From a virus, in the IMG/VR virus record IMGVR_UViG_3300025276_000160, positions 1 through 28,838 of that record: a stretch of DNA of 28,838 bases. One strand, written 5' to 3'. Position 1 is the first letter of the stretch, and every line of letters begins with the position of its first letter. The position numbers and the translations under genes are program-made. This document shows positions 16,421 through 23,285 of this stretch, one piece after another. Under the pieces are notes generated by a model. It had not been told where the DNA came from. It did no database searches and saw only the letters and a list, made by a program, of their open reading frames with translations.

Positions 16421-16681
16421 TTATAATAATTTTACTGCCAATAATAATAAAGTTGGTACAAATGTAAATACTGCATCTAATACGTTTGGAGTACTAAATC
16501 TCATCTTAGCATCTACGATCTCTTTACCTATTGATACGAATATCATAAATGCTATTGCTTCGATTGTTGTTCCCCATATTACTAATGGGGTCGCTATTAT
16601 ACTTCCATAAAAGAAATGTAATAATTTGTCAGTTGGAACTGATGACATTTCTAGTAATAATCTTTTTAATATTTTTTTCAT
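16421..16681 (-). CDS. Small membrane protein, 86 aa
   Basis: Three hydrophobic segments are visible: about 22-38 (LLHFFYGSIIATPLVIWG), 41-52 (EAIAFMIFVSIG) and 67-86 (NVLDAVFTFVPTLLLLAVKLL). The N-terminus is basic (MKKILKRLLLEM). The DKLLHFFYGSII stretch recalls small phage inner-membrane proteins of the DUF2279 type; this is only a resemblance. It could affect lysis timing, entry exclusion or be a holin-like protein. It follows a zinc-ribbon gene with a 2-base gap. Confidence 0.55.
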   Translation of the reverse strand: MKKILKRLLLEMSSVPTDKLLHFFYGSIIATPLVIWGTTIEAIAFMIFVSIGKEIVDAKMRFSTPNVLDAVFTFVPTLLLLAVKLL

Positions 16682-16683
16682 AA

Positions 16684-16854
16684 TTATATAGATATATGTT
16701 TATACTCCTGATATATTAAAATGTCTGTTACGTCACACAGTTTATTATGACAAGTACAGTTGGTTACTATACCATCCCCATCTATCCCCTCATCGTCAAG
16801 GCTGTGGTCTCCACCCCATATAAGCTCCTTAGAGCAACTCGGACAGCTATACAT
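16684..16854 (-). CDS. Zinc-ribbon protein, 56 aa
   Basis: The N-terminus reads MYSCPSCSKELIWGGDHSLDDEGIDG and a second Cys cluster follows (TNCTCHNKLCDVTD), giving two CxxC/CxC knuckles about 27 residues apart. This fits a one-domain zinc ribbon recalled from many phages (CP.C...LIWGGDHS). Its ATG overlaps the stop of the preceding gene in TAATG. Function of this family is not known; a protein or nucleic acid binding role is plausible. Confidence 0.7.
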   Translation of the reverse strand: MYSCPSCSKELIWGGDHSLDDEGIDGDGIVTNCTCHNKLCDVTDILIYQEYKHISI

Positions 16855-17303
16855 TAGTTTGTCTCATAGGTTCGTGCCTTATAAGATTCAAAAACAGAAT
16901 CTAATTCTTTTGATATTCTAAATAATATTTTTCCAGAACCAGAACAACTTCTACATAAATCGTTTGGATTATACTGTATTGCGAATACGTGAGCGTATAG
17001 TTTTATAATAAAATGTATCTCAGCTTCGTTCCAAACGTTTAAGGTTCGAGTATCTCTATACATTTTATATTGTTTGTATTGATTTTCTTCTAAACAACGT
17101 TGCGCTTGTCTTTTATATGTAAATAATTCGTTTAATTTTTCTTTTCTTTCATTACATCCGCAGTCATCTCCAAATACAGCTTTTACTACTTTTTTAATTC
17201 CAGTTGCTTTAGTAATCTTTTCTACAGTATCTCCTAAACCTTTAGACTTAGTTTTCTTTGTTGTTTTCCTTACTACTTTTTTTGGTTTTTGCTTTGGCTT
17301 CAT
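16854..17303 (-). CDS. Basic conserved phage protein with Cys pairs, 149 aa
   Basis: Residues 1-25 are extremely Lys-rich, followed by GLGDTVEKITKATGIKKVVKAVFGDDCGCNERKEKLNELF, a stretch recalled from Bacteroidota phages. CGC at about 48-50 and CRSCSGSGK at about 116-124 could bind a metal. The gene overlaps the sigma-like gene by 56 bases, unusually long for this genome, and its basic N-terminus is encoded in that overlap. A nucleic acid binding role is possible; nothing firmer. Confidence 0.5.
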   Translation of the reverse strand: MKPKQKPKKVVRKTTKKTKSKGLGDTVEKITKATGIKKVVKAVFGDDCGCNERKEKLNELFTYKRQAQRCLEENQYKQYKMYRDTRTLNVWNEAEIHFIIKLYAHVFAIQYNPNDLCRSCSGSGKILFRISKELDSVFESYKARTYETN

Positions 17304-17736
17304 TTGTTGTCTTTTTAATTATGTCTTTTGCTTTGGTTGTTTCTCTATATGTATATCCGTAATTTATATTGTATCTCTTTTGGATATCTCTTAAACTCAT
17401 TCCATTTGCTCTTTCTAATAGTAGTTCCTTTTGTACCCAATCTAATTTATCAAACGCATCTAATATCTTTTGTTCTTCGTCATCAGGTTCAAATATCTCT
17501 GTTCTATCTTCTAAGTAATGTAACTCCTCAAGTCTTAAATCCTTTTCTTTTCTTAAACGATCCAGGAATAAATTCCTAAGAGTTATATAAACAAAATAAT
17601 CATTCCATTTAGTTTTATCCATTAAACGCAAATACATTTCTTGTACAAGGTCATCAGCTATCATTTTGTCTTTGCAAATTAAATAAGCAGCTTTACGCCA
17701 TTCCTTATCTTTTTTACTTAACTCTTCTAATATCAT
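17248..17736 (-). CDS. Sigma-70-family-like RNA polymerase factor, 162 aa
   Basis: Two sigma domains are visible. Region 2 covers about 15-65: KAAYLICKDKMIADDLVQEMYLRL, then NDYFVYITLRNLFLDRLRKEKD. Region 4 covers about 95-140: LDWVQKELLLERANGMSLRDIQKRYNINYGYTYRETTKAKDII, a helix-turn-helix. The layout is that of an ECF-size sigma with an acidic linker. The last 20 residues are low-complexity and basic. It lies at the junction of replication and structural genes, so it could direct host polymerase to late promoters, perhaps the AAACGTTT sites. The start overlaps the preceding stop (ATGA). A DNA-binding antisigma role is a less likely alternative. Confidence 0.7.
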   Translation of the reverse strand: MILEELSKKDKEWRKAAYLICKDKMIADDLVQEMYLRLMDKTKWNDYFVYITLRNLFLDRLRKEKDLRLEELHYLEDRTEIFEPDDEEQKILDAFDKLDWVQKELLLERANGMSLRDIQKRYNINYGYTYRETTKAKDIIKKTTNEAKAKTKKSSKENNKEN

Positions 17737-17951
17737 TTAATTCGTTTATATATTATATTATATAGCTCTTCTATTTTGTTGTACATTTCTTTATTCTGTT
17801 TAAATATAACCTTTCCTAACTTAGATTCTTTGTTTTGCTCTATAACTATTCTACAGTCTACACTTACATTTATATGTCCTCCTTTTTTTATAGGCTTAGG
17901 GTATATAAAGATTCCTTTTTTCCAACAAGCTAACCTAATATTTATATTCAT
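17733..17951 (-). CDS. Unidentified small protein, 72 aa
   Basis: A basic 72-residue protein starting MNINIRLACWKKGIFIYPKP with several short strands, then a helical end (MYNKIEELYNIIYKRIK). It overlaps the sigma-like gene by ATGA and lies 29 bases after the 17981-18232 gene. No motif is recognised. The overlap suggests coexpression with the sigma-like protein. Confidence 0.55.
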   Translation of the reverse strand: MNINIRLACWKKGIFIYPKPIKKGGHINVSVDCRIVIEQNKESKLGKVIFKQNKEMYNKIEELYNIIYKRIK

Positions 17952-17980
17952 TATACGTAAATTTAAGCAAATAAATCGTA

Positions 17981-18232
17981 TTATTTATTATTAGTTGTTA
18001 ACAATTCTTTTAACTTTAATATCTCTTTATTTTTTTCGGCTCTCATTAAAGTATTGGTTAATTTTAAATCTTTTATTTCTATATCTTTTTCTCCGCTACT
18101 ATTTAAAAGCTCTAAGATTATCTTTGCTAACCTATCTAGCTCCTTGTTTTCTTTTTTAGACTGCCATCGTTCAATAATTCCTAAAGCTTCTAAGAAATAC
18201 GTATGTATTAATATGCTATTGATTAAGCTCAT
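17981..18232 (-). CDS. Small helical protein, 83 aa
   Basis: A mostly helical 83-residue protein with a hydrophobic N-terminus (SLINSILIHTYFLEALGII) and a Lys/Leu-rich coiled coil in the second half (DIEIKDLKLTNTLMRAEKNKEILKLKELL). It overlaps the DnaA-domain gene by 17 bases. It may be a partner of that protein, but no function is recognised. Confidence 0.5.
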   Translation of the reverse strand: MSLINSILIHTYFLEALGIIERWQSKKENKELDRLAKIILELLNSSGEKDIEIKDLKLTNTLMRAEKNKEILKLKELLTTNNK

Positions 18233-18680
18233 TATAGTTTAGCATTTTAATTATTGGAATTACTCTTGTTCTATATTTTTCCTTGTTGTTATCAGATAAT
18301 TCTCTAAATAATAGCTCGTGTTCCTCTAAGTTATATTCTAACTCCTCAACTCTATTTTTTAAAGCTTCTACTTCATTAAAATTGTCATCGTTTGATATAT
18401 CAATTATACCATTATATTTATTATATGCTTTTCTACAATTCTCGTTAGATAGCATAACGGTAGGAAATACGTTTTTAAGGCTATGTATTACCGATGAGTG
18501 ATGTTTACCTACGTATTCGCCAATTCTATGCAATGGAAAGTGTGTCGTTTCTCTTGCTAACTTATAATATATTGTCCTTGCATCGCTAACGTCTCTTAGT
18601 CTTGTTGTATTTCTTATATCTTGTCCCGTCTCTTTTATTACAAAGTTTACTATTTGTCTTAGGGTTTTTATTTTATTCAT
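18216..18680 (-). CDS. DnaA domain IV-like DNA-binding protein, 154 aa
   Basis: Residues 26-75 read as the C-terminal DNA-binding domain of DnaA: TTRLRDVSDARTIYYKLARETTHFPLHRIGEYVGKHHSSVIHSL. The AR...YLAR-type helix followed by IGE..GKHHSSVIH is the DnaA-box recognition signature (normally G..H.TV.HA). No AAA+ domain precedes it; residues 85-154 form a charged coiled coil instead. It may load replication proteins at an origin or compete with host DnaA. The family recalled is Bac_DnaA_C. It lies in the replication region and overlaps the gene before it (ATGA). Confidence 0.75.
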   Translation of the reverse strand: MNKIKTLRQIVNFVIKETGQDIRNTTRLRDVSDARTIYYKLARETTHFPLHRIGEYVGKHHSSVIHSLKNVFPTVMLSNENCRKAYNKYNGIIDISNDDNFNEVEALKNRVEELEYNLEEHELLFRELSDNNKEKYRTRVIPIIKMLNYNELNQ

Positions 18681-18835
18681 CTTTTTGGTCTTTTAATTTT
18701 AACTACTATTATATATATTACATGCTCATAAACAGCCATTGAAGTACTTACTACTTCTATATTCCAATCAAGCTCTAAATCGTTTAGTTGCTTTCTTACT
18801 TCCTCTATTTTTCCAGATAGGATTTTATGTTTCAT
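18677..18835 (-). CDS. Unidentified small protein, 52 aa
   Basis: A frame of 52 residues starting MKHKILSGKIEEVRKQLNDL, with a helix, then a strand-rich part (WNIEVVSTSMAVYEHVIYIIVVKIK) and a basic end. Its ATG overlaps the nuclease stop and its TGA overlaps the DnaA-like ATG (ATGA). It fills an otherwise empty 151-base gap. No family is recognised. Confidence 0.6.
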   Translation of the reverse strand: MKHKILSGKIEEVRKQLNDLELDWNIEVVSTSMAVYEHVIYIIVVKIKRPKR

Positions 18836-19323
18836 ATTTTATATTTTTCTTTTTTTGTTGTAAATCTTTTTAACTCTTCTATCTCAAGATCGCTTAATCT
18901 TGTATATGTTTTCATAGTATCTAAATGAAAGTTTACTCTCGTTCCTGAACTACCTTCTCTTTCAAAAGGAAACATTTTATCATCTTTTAAATACTCTTGG
19001 CTTAATATATCTAAACTATTACCATAAACGGTTTTAGTTGAGTAATCTACAAAGAACAAATAAACTGGTATATTTTTAATCCTTAAATAATCCTTATAAT
19101 GAGAAATAGTGATGCCCGTTTCTTTATACCTATTTAATCTTTCTTGTGTCTTTACCTCTATCACTATAGTTTGAGTTTTGTTATAACTAAATAGCATATC
19201 GAAATGATGAGCTTTATTTGTTATTGGTTTATATACTACTCCTCCTTTACTCTCTAAATAATTTTTTACTATTCTCTCTCCTATATCTCCTTTTTTTACT
19301 TCAGTTTTATCGTGCCAACCCAT
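18832..19323 (-). CDS. PD-(D/E)XK nuclease-like protein, 163 aa
   Basis: The nuclease core is visible: KGDIGERIVKNYLESKGG (Glu 16), HFDMLFSYN (Asp 42), TIVIEVKTQE (Glu 56, Lys 58). This is the E...D...ExK order of the PD-(D/E)XK superfamily, as in small junction resolvases and restriction-like enzymes. The DNA substrate is unknown; resolving recombination junctions before packaging would fit the replication context. The last third (KTYTRLSDLEIEELKRFTTKKE) is helical. It follows a 57-residue coiled-coil gene next to the glycosyltransferase, so a role linked to modified DNA is also possible. Confidence 0.65.
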   Translation of the reverse strand: MGWHDKTEVKKGDIGERIVKNYLESKGGVVYKPITNKAHHFDMLFSYNKTQTIVIEVKTQERLNRYKETGITISHYKDYLRIKNIPVYLFFVDYSTKTVYGNSLDILSQEYLKDDKMFPFEREGSSGTRVNFHLDTMKTYTRLSDLEIEELKRFTTKKEKYKI

Positions 19324-19324
19324 T

Positions 19325-19498
19325 TTAAAATAGTTTTAATTGTTCCTTTTCTCTTTTTTTAATATCAATATATTTAGTCCAAGCTTTATTATATTGATTT
19401 TTAAATTTCTTTTTATCCTCGAAGTATTTTGATTCTTGATCTCTATAAACCTCCATAGCCTTAATTATCTCATCTAATCTATTCTGTTCGTGTTTCAT
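19325..19498 (-). CDS. Coiled-coil protein, 57 aa
   Basis: A highly charged, wholly helical frame (MKHEQNRLDEIIKAMEVYRDQ..., ending REKEQLKLF) whose ATG lies inside the last codons of the glycosyltransferase gene (20-base overlap) and which ends one base before the nuclease start. It fills the gap between the two. No family is recognised. Confidence 0.55.
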   Translation of the reverse strand: MKHEQNRLDEIIKAMEVYRDQESKYFEDKKKFKNQYNKAWTKYIDIKKREKEQLKLF

Positions 19499-20330
19499 CT
19501 TCTATATTTATTAATTCCATTCCGTAATTATTCACGCCTTCTTTTATTGTTATTCCTTCTTTTCTAATTAAATTGTTTTTCTTAAAAGGCTTATAATTTA
19601 CTTGATGATGAAACCTTCCGAATTTATTAGTAATCTCTACCAAGTCAGGATGTTGTTCCTTTAAAGACTGAGCAAATTTAAGTCTATTGTCTCCGTCAAT
19701 ATAAACCTCGTCTGTATTACCTCCTTTTAAAGTCATTGTTGTTGCTTTTCCTTGTAAGAAGGCTGAAAACAATATAGTCCTATAATCGTCTTTTAAAGCT
19801 CTTAAACAGATATCTGTATCTTCGTTATATTTTCCTCTCCATCTATATGGTAAATTGTTATTTATAAGAGTACAAGAATAGATCCTTGTATTTATTAAAT
19901 ACGGTTTTATAGAACCGCTCTTTCTACTTGCAAACATAAAGTAATTAGGACCACTAAAAGCTACCTTTTTAAATCTATCCGTAAAGTCTTCCATACATTT
20001 AAATATAGTTCCGTCTCCAACGGGTATCTTCATATTCTTATTAAGCCTAAAGAATAGATTAATATTATCGTCCATTAACCAATGTCTTTTATGACCTTCC
20101 AATATTGAATGCTCCCAACACCAATTCCTTGCTGGTATACTTCCCTGTCCTAAGTTAGAGAAAGGTAAAACTAATATCTTATCGGGACTAATTACTGAGG
20201 CATAATTATCATACTCTTGAGGTTCTATAACTATCTTGTAAGGGAGTTTCATATACTCTAAGGTTTTACTTGTTAACCTTGATTCGTGTCTACCTTTAGA
20301 GATTATATAAATAGGATATTTAAGAGTCAT
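19479..20330 (-). CDS. TET-associated glycosyltransferase (TAGT)-like, DNA hypermodification
   Basis: The whole 283-residue protein follows the TAGT family that occurs with TET/JBP-type oxygenases in phages: YPIYIISKGRHESRLTSKTLEYM at the start, then PFSNLGQGSIPARNWCWEHS, HWLMDDNINLFFRLN (DDN about 87-89, like the metal-binding DxD), NTRIYSCTLI, PYRWRGKYNEDTDICLRALKD (169-173), TMTLKGGNTDE (203-208) and FGRFHHQVNYKPF. Family members are predicted to glycosylate hydroxymethyl-pyrimidines in DNA. No base hydroxylase or TET-like gene is seen in this window; it may be elsewhere in the genome, or host nucleotides may be used. The neighbouring FkbM gene could modify the sugar. The family is recalled from Iyer and colleagues' 2013 work. 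Confidence 0.8.
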   Translation of the reverse strand: MTLKYPIYIISKGRHESRLTSKTLEYMKLPYKIVIEPQEYDNYASVISPDKILVLPFSNLGQGSIPARNWCWEHSILEGHKRHWLMDDNINLFFRLNKNMKIPVGDGTIFKCMEDFTDRFKKVAFSGPNYFMFASRKSGSIKPYLINTRIYSCTLINNNLPYRWRGKYNEDTDICLRALKDDYRTILFSAFLQGKATTMTLKGGNTDEVYIDGDNRLKFAQSLKEQHPDLVEITNKFGRFHHQVNYKPFKKNNLIRKEGITIKEGVNNYGMELINIEDETRTE

Positions 20331-20334
20331 AATA

Positions 20335-20988
20335 TTATTTTTTAATCCAGCTACCAGTTAAATTCCATCCGCTTTTAAACGTTGGTCTAATTACATTTTC
20401 AAAACCTGCAGCTTCAATTTTATTCATTATATTAATAGCTCGTTTTTTCCAATTATCACCAACTGGATGAAATTCTAATATAATTGCACGCAAATTAGGT
20501 TGTAATATATCAAAATTATATTCAGCACCTTCTACATCTATTTTTACAATAGTAGCATCTTGCAATGCCTTTTCATACTTTATAGCTCCTATTTCGATAC
20601 TACCAACTTTGCCACGTTCTTTTACAATACTATTAGTTACACCTATTCCTTTTGAAATAAATAAATTAATACTTTCACTATCATCTCCAACAACTGCTGC
20701 ATTATATATTTTAGATTTATCCTTATTCTCTAAAGAATCAATATTCATTTTTAATACATCAAAAGTTTGTGGAGTAGGTTCGTAGGATAAAACTTTTTTA
20801 GCACCGCAATTTAAAGCATAAATAGAATACTCTCCAACGTAAGCACCTATGTCTGCGACTATATCTGTTTCTAATATTTTAATACTTTTGCATTCTCTCA
20901 TATTATTAACAAAAGGCTTATCTGATTTTTCTGTTTTAAAAGCGAAATGACCGCCAGTAAATCCGTTTTTTACATAAATTGGTTTCAT
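20335..20988 (-). CDS. FkbM-family methyltransferase, 217 aa
   Basis: A SAM-dependent methyltransferase of the FkbM type: motif I IVADIGAYVGEYSIYAL, then KVLSYEPTPQTFDVLKMNI, IVKIDVEGAEYNFDIL (KxDVEGAE is the family hallmark) and RAIILEFHP. FkbM enzymes typically O-methylate sugars or small molecules. Its gene is 4 bases from the TAGT-like glycosyltransferase and 4 bases after the 85-residue gene, suggesting one cassette. Methylation of a sugar put on phage DNA is a reasonable hypothesis; action on cell-surface glycans or lipids is an alternative. No sign of truncation. Confidence 0.75.
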   Translation of the reverse strand: MKPIYVKNGFTGGHFAFKTEKSDKPFVNNMRECKSIKILETDIVADIGAYVGEYSIYALNCGAKKVLSYEPTPQTFDVLKMNIDSLENKDKSKIYNAAVVGDDSESINLFISKGIGVTNSIVKERGKVGSIEIGAIKYEKALQDATIVKIDVEGAEYNFDILQPNLRAIILEFHPVGDNWKKRAINIMNKIEAAGFENVIRPTFKSGWNLTGSWIKK

Positions 20989-20992
20989 AATA

Positions 20993-21250
20993 TTATTTTA
21001 TAAGTTTTTTATTTATATATCTTTTATCCATATATCTATCTATCTCGACTTGAGGATACCAAACGCTTTGAGTTTTTGGCGTTAGAGGTTGGTTTATTAA
21101 TTTAGCAAAGTCTTTATAATCATTGTAATTCTTAAAGCTTACTATTAATTGTTTTATAGGAGATTTATCTTCTTGAATAAACTCTGGCATATCTTTCCAC
21201 TCCTTTTCTATTTCGTTTTCAAATTCTGGAAATAAACTATCTTGACTCAT
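20993..21250 (-). CDS. Small phage protein with MPEF and SVWYP motifs, 85 aa
   Basis: It contains EWKDMPEFIQED at about residues 17-28 and PLTPKTQSVWYPQ about 55-67, a pair recalled from a small phage protein often coded next to ParB-like or DNA-modification genes (not checked). The middle (QLIVSFKNYNDYKDFAKLIN) looks like a compact alpha/beta fold. Starts with the ATGA overlap and precedes FkbM by 4 bases. Function unknown, but its position supports a link to the modification group. Confidence 0.6.
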   Translation of the reverse strand: MSQDSLFPEFENEIEKEWKDMPEFIQEDKSPIKQLIVSFKNYNDYKDFAKLINQPLTPKTQSVWYPQVEIDRYMDKRYINKKLIK

Positions 21251-21381
21251 AGCTTTACAATTTTAATATCTCCGTTAATATAATGTTCTGCTTTTATACC
21301 AGTCTTTAATTTAACAACCTTGTAAGGCTTTATATTATGACTAATTAATCTTTGCTCGTAAAATACTTTTAATGCTCTCAT
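21247..21381 (-). CDS. Unidentified small protein, 44 aa
   Basis: A 44-residue basic frame starting MRALKVFYEQRLISHNIKPY and ending with short strands (AEHYINGDIKIVKL). It ends in an ATGA overlap with the next gene and starts 12 bases after the stop of the preceding one. No family is recognised. Confidence 0.5.
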   Translation of the reverse strand: MRALKVFYEQRLISHNIKPYKVVKLKTGIKAEHYINGDIKIVKL

Positions 21382-21392
21382 TTATTTGTTTT

Positions 21393-21620
21393 TTATTTGT
21401 TTATATAATTACCACACAAAGGATACATACGAGTGTAATAAGATTGACCTTTTTTTATACGTTTTTTATTATCTAATAAAATATCTTTATTAGCGACTGA
21501 GTCTATTCTACCGTAATAACCTACTTCTTTTCTATCTGGTTTATCAATACTTATAGATCCGATATATTTTGTATCAATCATGTACTCTATAAAGTATCCT
21601 ATTTTTTCAAATTGTGTCAT
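21393..21620 (-). CDS. Unidentified small protein, 75 aa
   Basis: A 75-residue frame starting MTQFEKIGYFIEYMIDTKYI with a basic, Tyr-rich end (KKGQSYYTRMYPLCGNYINK). The segment before it (21621-21683) is AT-rich with no gene. No family is recognised; it is in the replication region near the FEN-type nuclease. Confidence 0.5.
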   Translation of the reverse strand: MTQFEKIGYFIEYMIDTKYIGSISIDKPDRKEVGYYGRIDSVANKDILLDNKKRIKKGQSYYTRMYPLCGNYINK

Positions 21621-21683
21621 AATTTATATTTTTAATTATTTATCAAATTTAAAAAAGATTTATTTATAATCCTAATTATTTTT

Positions 21684-22349
21684 TTAAATATCTAAAGCTA
21701 ACATTCTCCAACAATCGATTAACCTCTCACGAGCCTTAGATTTATGTATTTTTTTATAAAGGATAAAGAGTTGCTTAATATACTGATAATCGCTCTCGCA
21801 GTCTTTAAATAGCTTTTTAGCGTATCCTTTGCCATATCCTTTACAATAGTTTATGTTTTCATCTCCTACTATTAATTGTTCTGCGAAATTATACCTTGCT
21901 TCTGCTTCTGTTATATCGTAGAATCTTTTATGCAAATAATGGTAATTATAAATAAGAGCAGGAAACTGTCTGTAGTCCTTATCAATACTAATTATTATTG
22001 AATTTTTTTTATTCTCTTTCCATTTACGAGCAACTAGATCGTCGGTTTCTAATCCGTGTCCTTGAATAACATTATAGTTTTCTAATACGTATTGTTTTAA
22101 TTCATTTAATAGTTCTGGTATAGAGGAGGCTTTTCTATTGGCTTTGTATTGTATATTTATTGTTTTCCTATAGTTACCGATTGCACAACCGTAATTATAT
22201 ATATCATCTATAATATAATCGTCCTCAACGGTATTTATTATAGACATATAAATCTCATCATATTTAAAGATCGCTTCCTCTATTGTCTCAACGTTTAAAG
22301 AACAAGAGAAAAGTAAAGAATCTATATCGAATATTATTATCTTATTCAT
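21684..22349 (-). CDS. FEN / 5'-3' exonuclease-like, 221 aa
   Basis: Structure-specific 5' nuclease (T4 RNase H / phage T5 type). Visible motifs: IIIFDIDSLLF (Asp 8, Asp 10), QYKANRK (68-73, the arch lysine/arginine), HGLETDDLVA (Glu 101, Asp 103, Asp 104), SIIISIDKDYRQFP (Asp 123, Asp 125), LIVGDENINYCKGYGKGYAKKLF (metal Asp plus helix-hairpin-helix). All acidic ligands seem present. Role: removing RNA primers or 5' flaps in replication and trimming recombination ends. It overlaps the membrane protein gene by 8 bases. Confidence 0.85.
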   Translation of the reverse strand: MNKIIIFDIDSLLFSCSLNVETIEEAIFKYDEIYMSIINTVEDDYIIDDIYNYGCAIGNYRKTINIQYKANRKASSIPELLNELKQYVLENYNVIQGHGLETDDLVARKWKENKKNSIIISIDKDYRQFPALIYNYHYLHKRFYDITEAEARYNFAEQLIVGDENINYCKGYGKGYAKKLFKDCESDYQYIKQLFILYKKIHKSKARERLIDCWRMLALDI

Positions 22350-22551
22350 CCCAAATAAAAGATATAACTACAAGACCGAAATATATGTCTAAGTAATTAG
22401 TTGAAACTTCATCTCCTTTATAGCTTGAAACACTACCTCCAAATACAAAGCCCTTAATAAGTCCTATTTCTATATCTGAGCTTTTGAAATGCCAAAGATA
22501 CAAGCCTAAAGTAGCTATTGAAAAAATTGTATATATTAATATATTTGTCAT
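22342..22551 (-). CDS. Small membrane protein, 69 aa
   Basis: A hydrophobic N-terminus (NILIYTIFSIATLGLYLW, residues 3-20) forms one likely membrane helix and YFGLVVISFIW (57-67) may form a second. The loop between is hydrophilic. It overlaps the FEN gene and lies 3 bases after the phosphoesterase gene. No family is recognised. Confidence 0.5.
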   Translation of the reverse strand: MTNILIYTIFSIATLGLYLWHFKSSDIEIGLIKGFVFGGSVSSYKGDEVSTNYLDIYFGLVVISFIWDE

Positions 22552-22554
22552 AAT

Positions 22555-23283
22555 TTATTTATTTAAGTTCATTTTAACGTTAAAAGCTGTATGTCCTCCT
22601 AATACAACTCCGCAACCTATAGCCTCTTTTTTACCTCCTTGCATATAACCCATTGCGTAACTCTTAGAATCAATACCGCAACCAGTAGCTAATGCAAAGA
22701 TTGCTCTTGTCTTTCCGAATAACCATTCTACATAGAAGTCCGTATGGTAGTGACCGCTAACCGTTGAGACCATATCTCGTTTTGCTGCCATTCTTGGTTT
22801 ACCTGATTTATCTCCGTGAACATAACGAACTCCGTCATAGTAAACGTCTGTAACAAAATTCCATTTAGGAGTTTCTAATACATCTCTATACTCTTTAATC
22901 CATTTACTTGGAATATTACTAGTTTGAGCTTTTCGTATTATAATCCTATCGTGGTTTCCTAAAGTAACATCTGCAATAGGAAAGACTTTATACCATTTAG
23001 ATAGTTTTTTTATAGCTTGTTCAAGCTCATACTTTCCTCCTAATCCATCAGCTGAGGACTCGTGATAAGAACTGTAATGGTTGTCTATAACATCTCCGAT
23101 AAATATTACTTTATTACAATTAAAGTTTTGATAAGTTTCTATACAAAAGTCTAAATATCCATCTAAGCAAAATGGTTCGTGTAAGTCTCCTATAACTAAT
23201 ATTCTATTTTCTTTTTTAGTTAGATTTAAAAACGCTTTCTTTATTTTACCTCTTAGTCTTGGTCTATAGCTTTTTTTTTTCAT
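22555..23283 (-). CDS. Calcineurin-like metallophosphoesterase, 242 aa
   Basis: The family motifs are in order: RILVIGDLHEPF (Asp 33, His 35), VIFIGDVIDNHYSSY (Asp 64), VTLGNHDR (Asn 110, His 111), YVHGDKSG (156-158), and STVSGHYHTDF (177-180). All metal ligands are present. The substrate is not given by sequence; phage members can act on nucleotides, RNA or protein. It precedes the FEN nuclease and follows the ATPase with a 2-base gap. N-terminal 22 residues are basic and may bind nucleic acid. Confidence 0.8.
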   Translation of the reverse strand: MKKKSYRPRLRGKIKKAFLNLTKKENRILVIGDLHEPFCLDGYLDFCIETYQNFNCNKVIFIGDVIDNHYSSYHESSADGLGGKYELEQAIKKLSKWYKVFPIADVTLGNHDRIIIRKAQTSNIPSKWIKEYRDVLETPKWNFVTDVYYDGVRYVHGDKSGKPRMAAKRDMVSTVSGHYHTDFYVEWLFGKTRAIFALATGCGIDSKSYAMGYMQGGKKEAIGCGVVLGGHTAFNVKMNLNK

Positions 23284-23285
23284 AT

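Noticed and set aside
17033-17040. AAACGTTT inside the 16854-17303 gene (and at 26410-26417 inside the 26198-26422 gene)
   Set aside because: Both are within coding sequence and could be chance; they are not counted with the four gap copies, although the second lies just after a start codon.
21644-21651. Minus-strand TAAATTTG in the 63-base gap before the 21393-21620 gene
   Set aside because: The -7 box matches, but no TTG is found 17-25 bases upstream, and the gap is within an operon. Insufficient for a promoter call.
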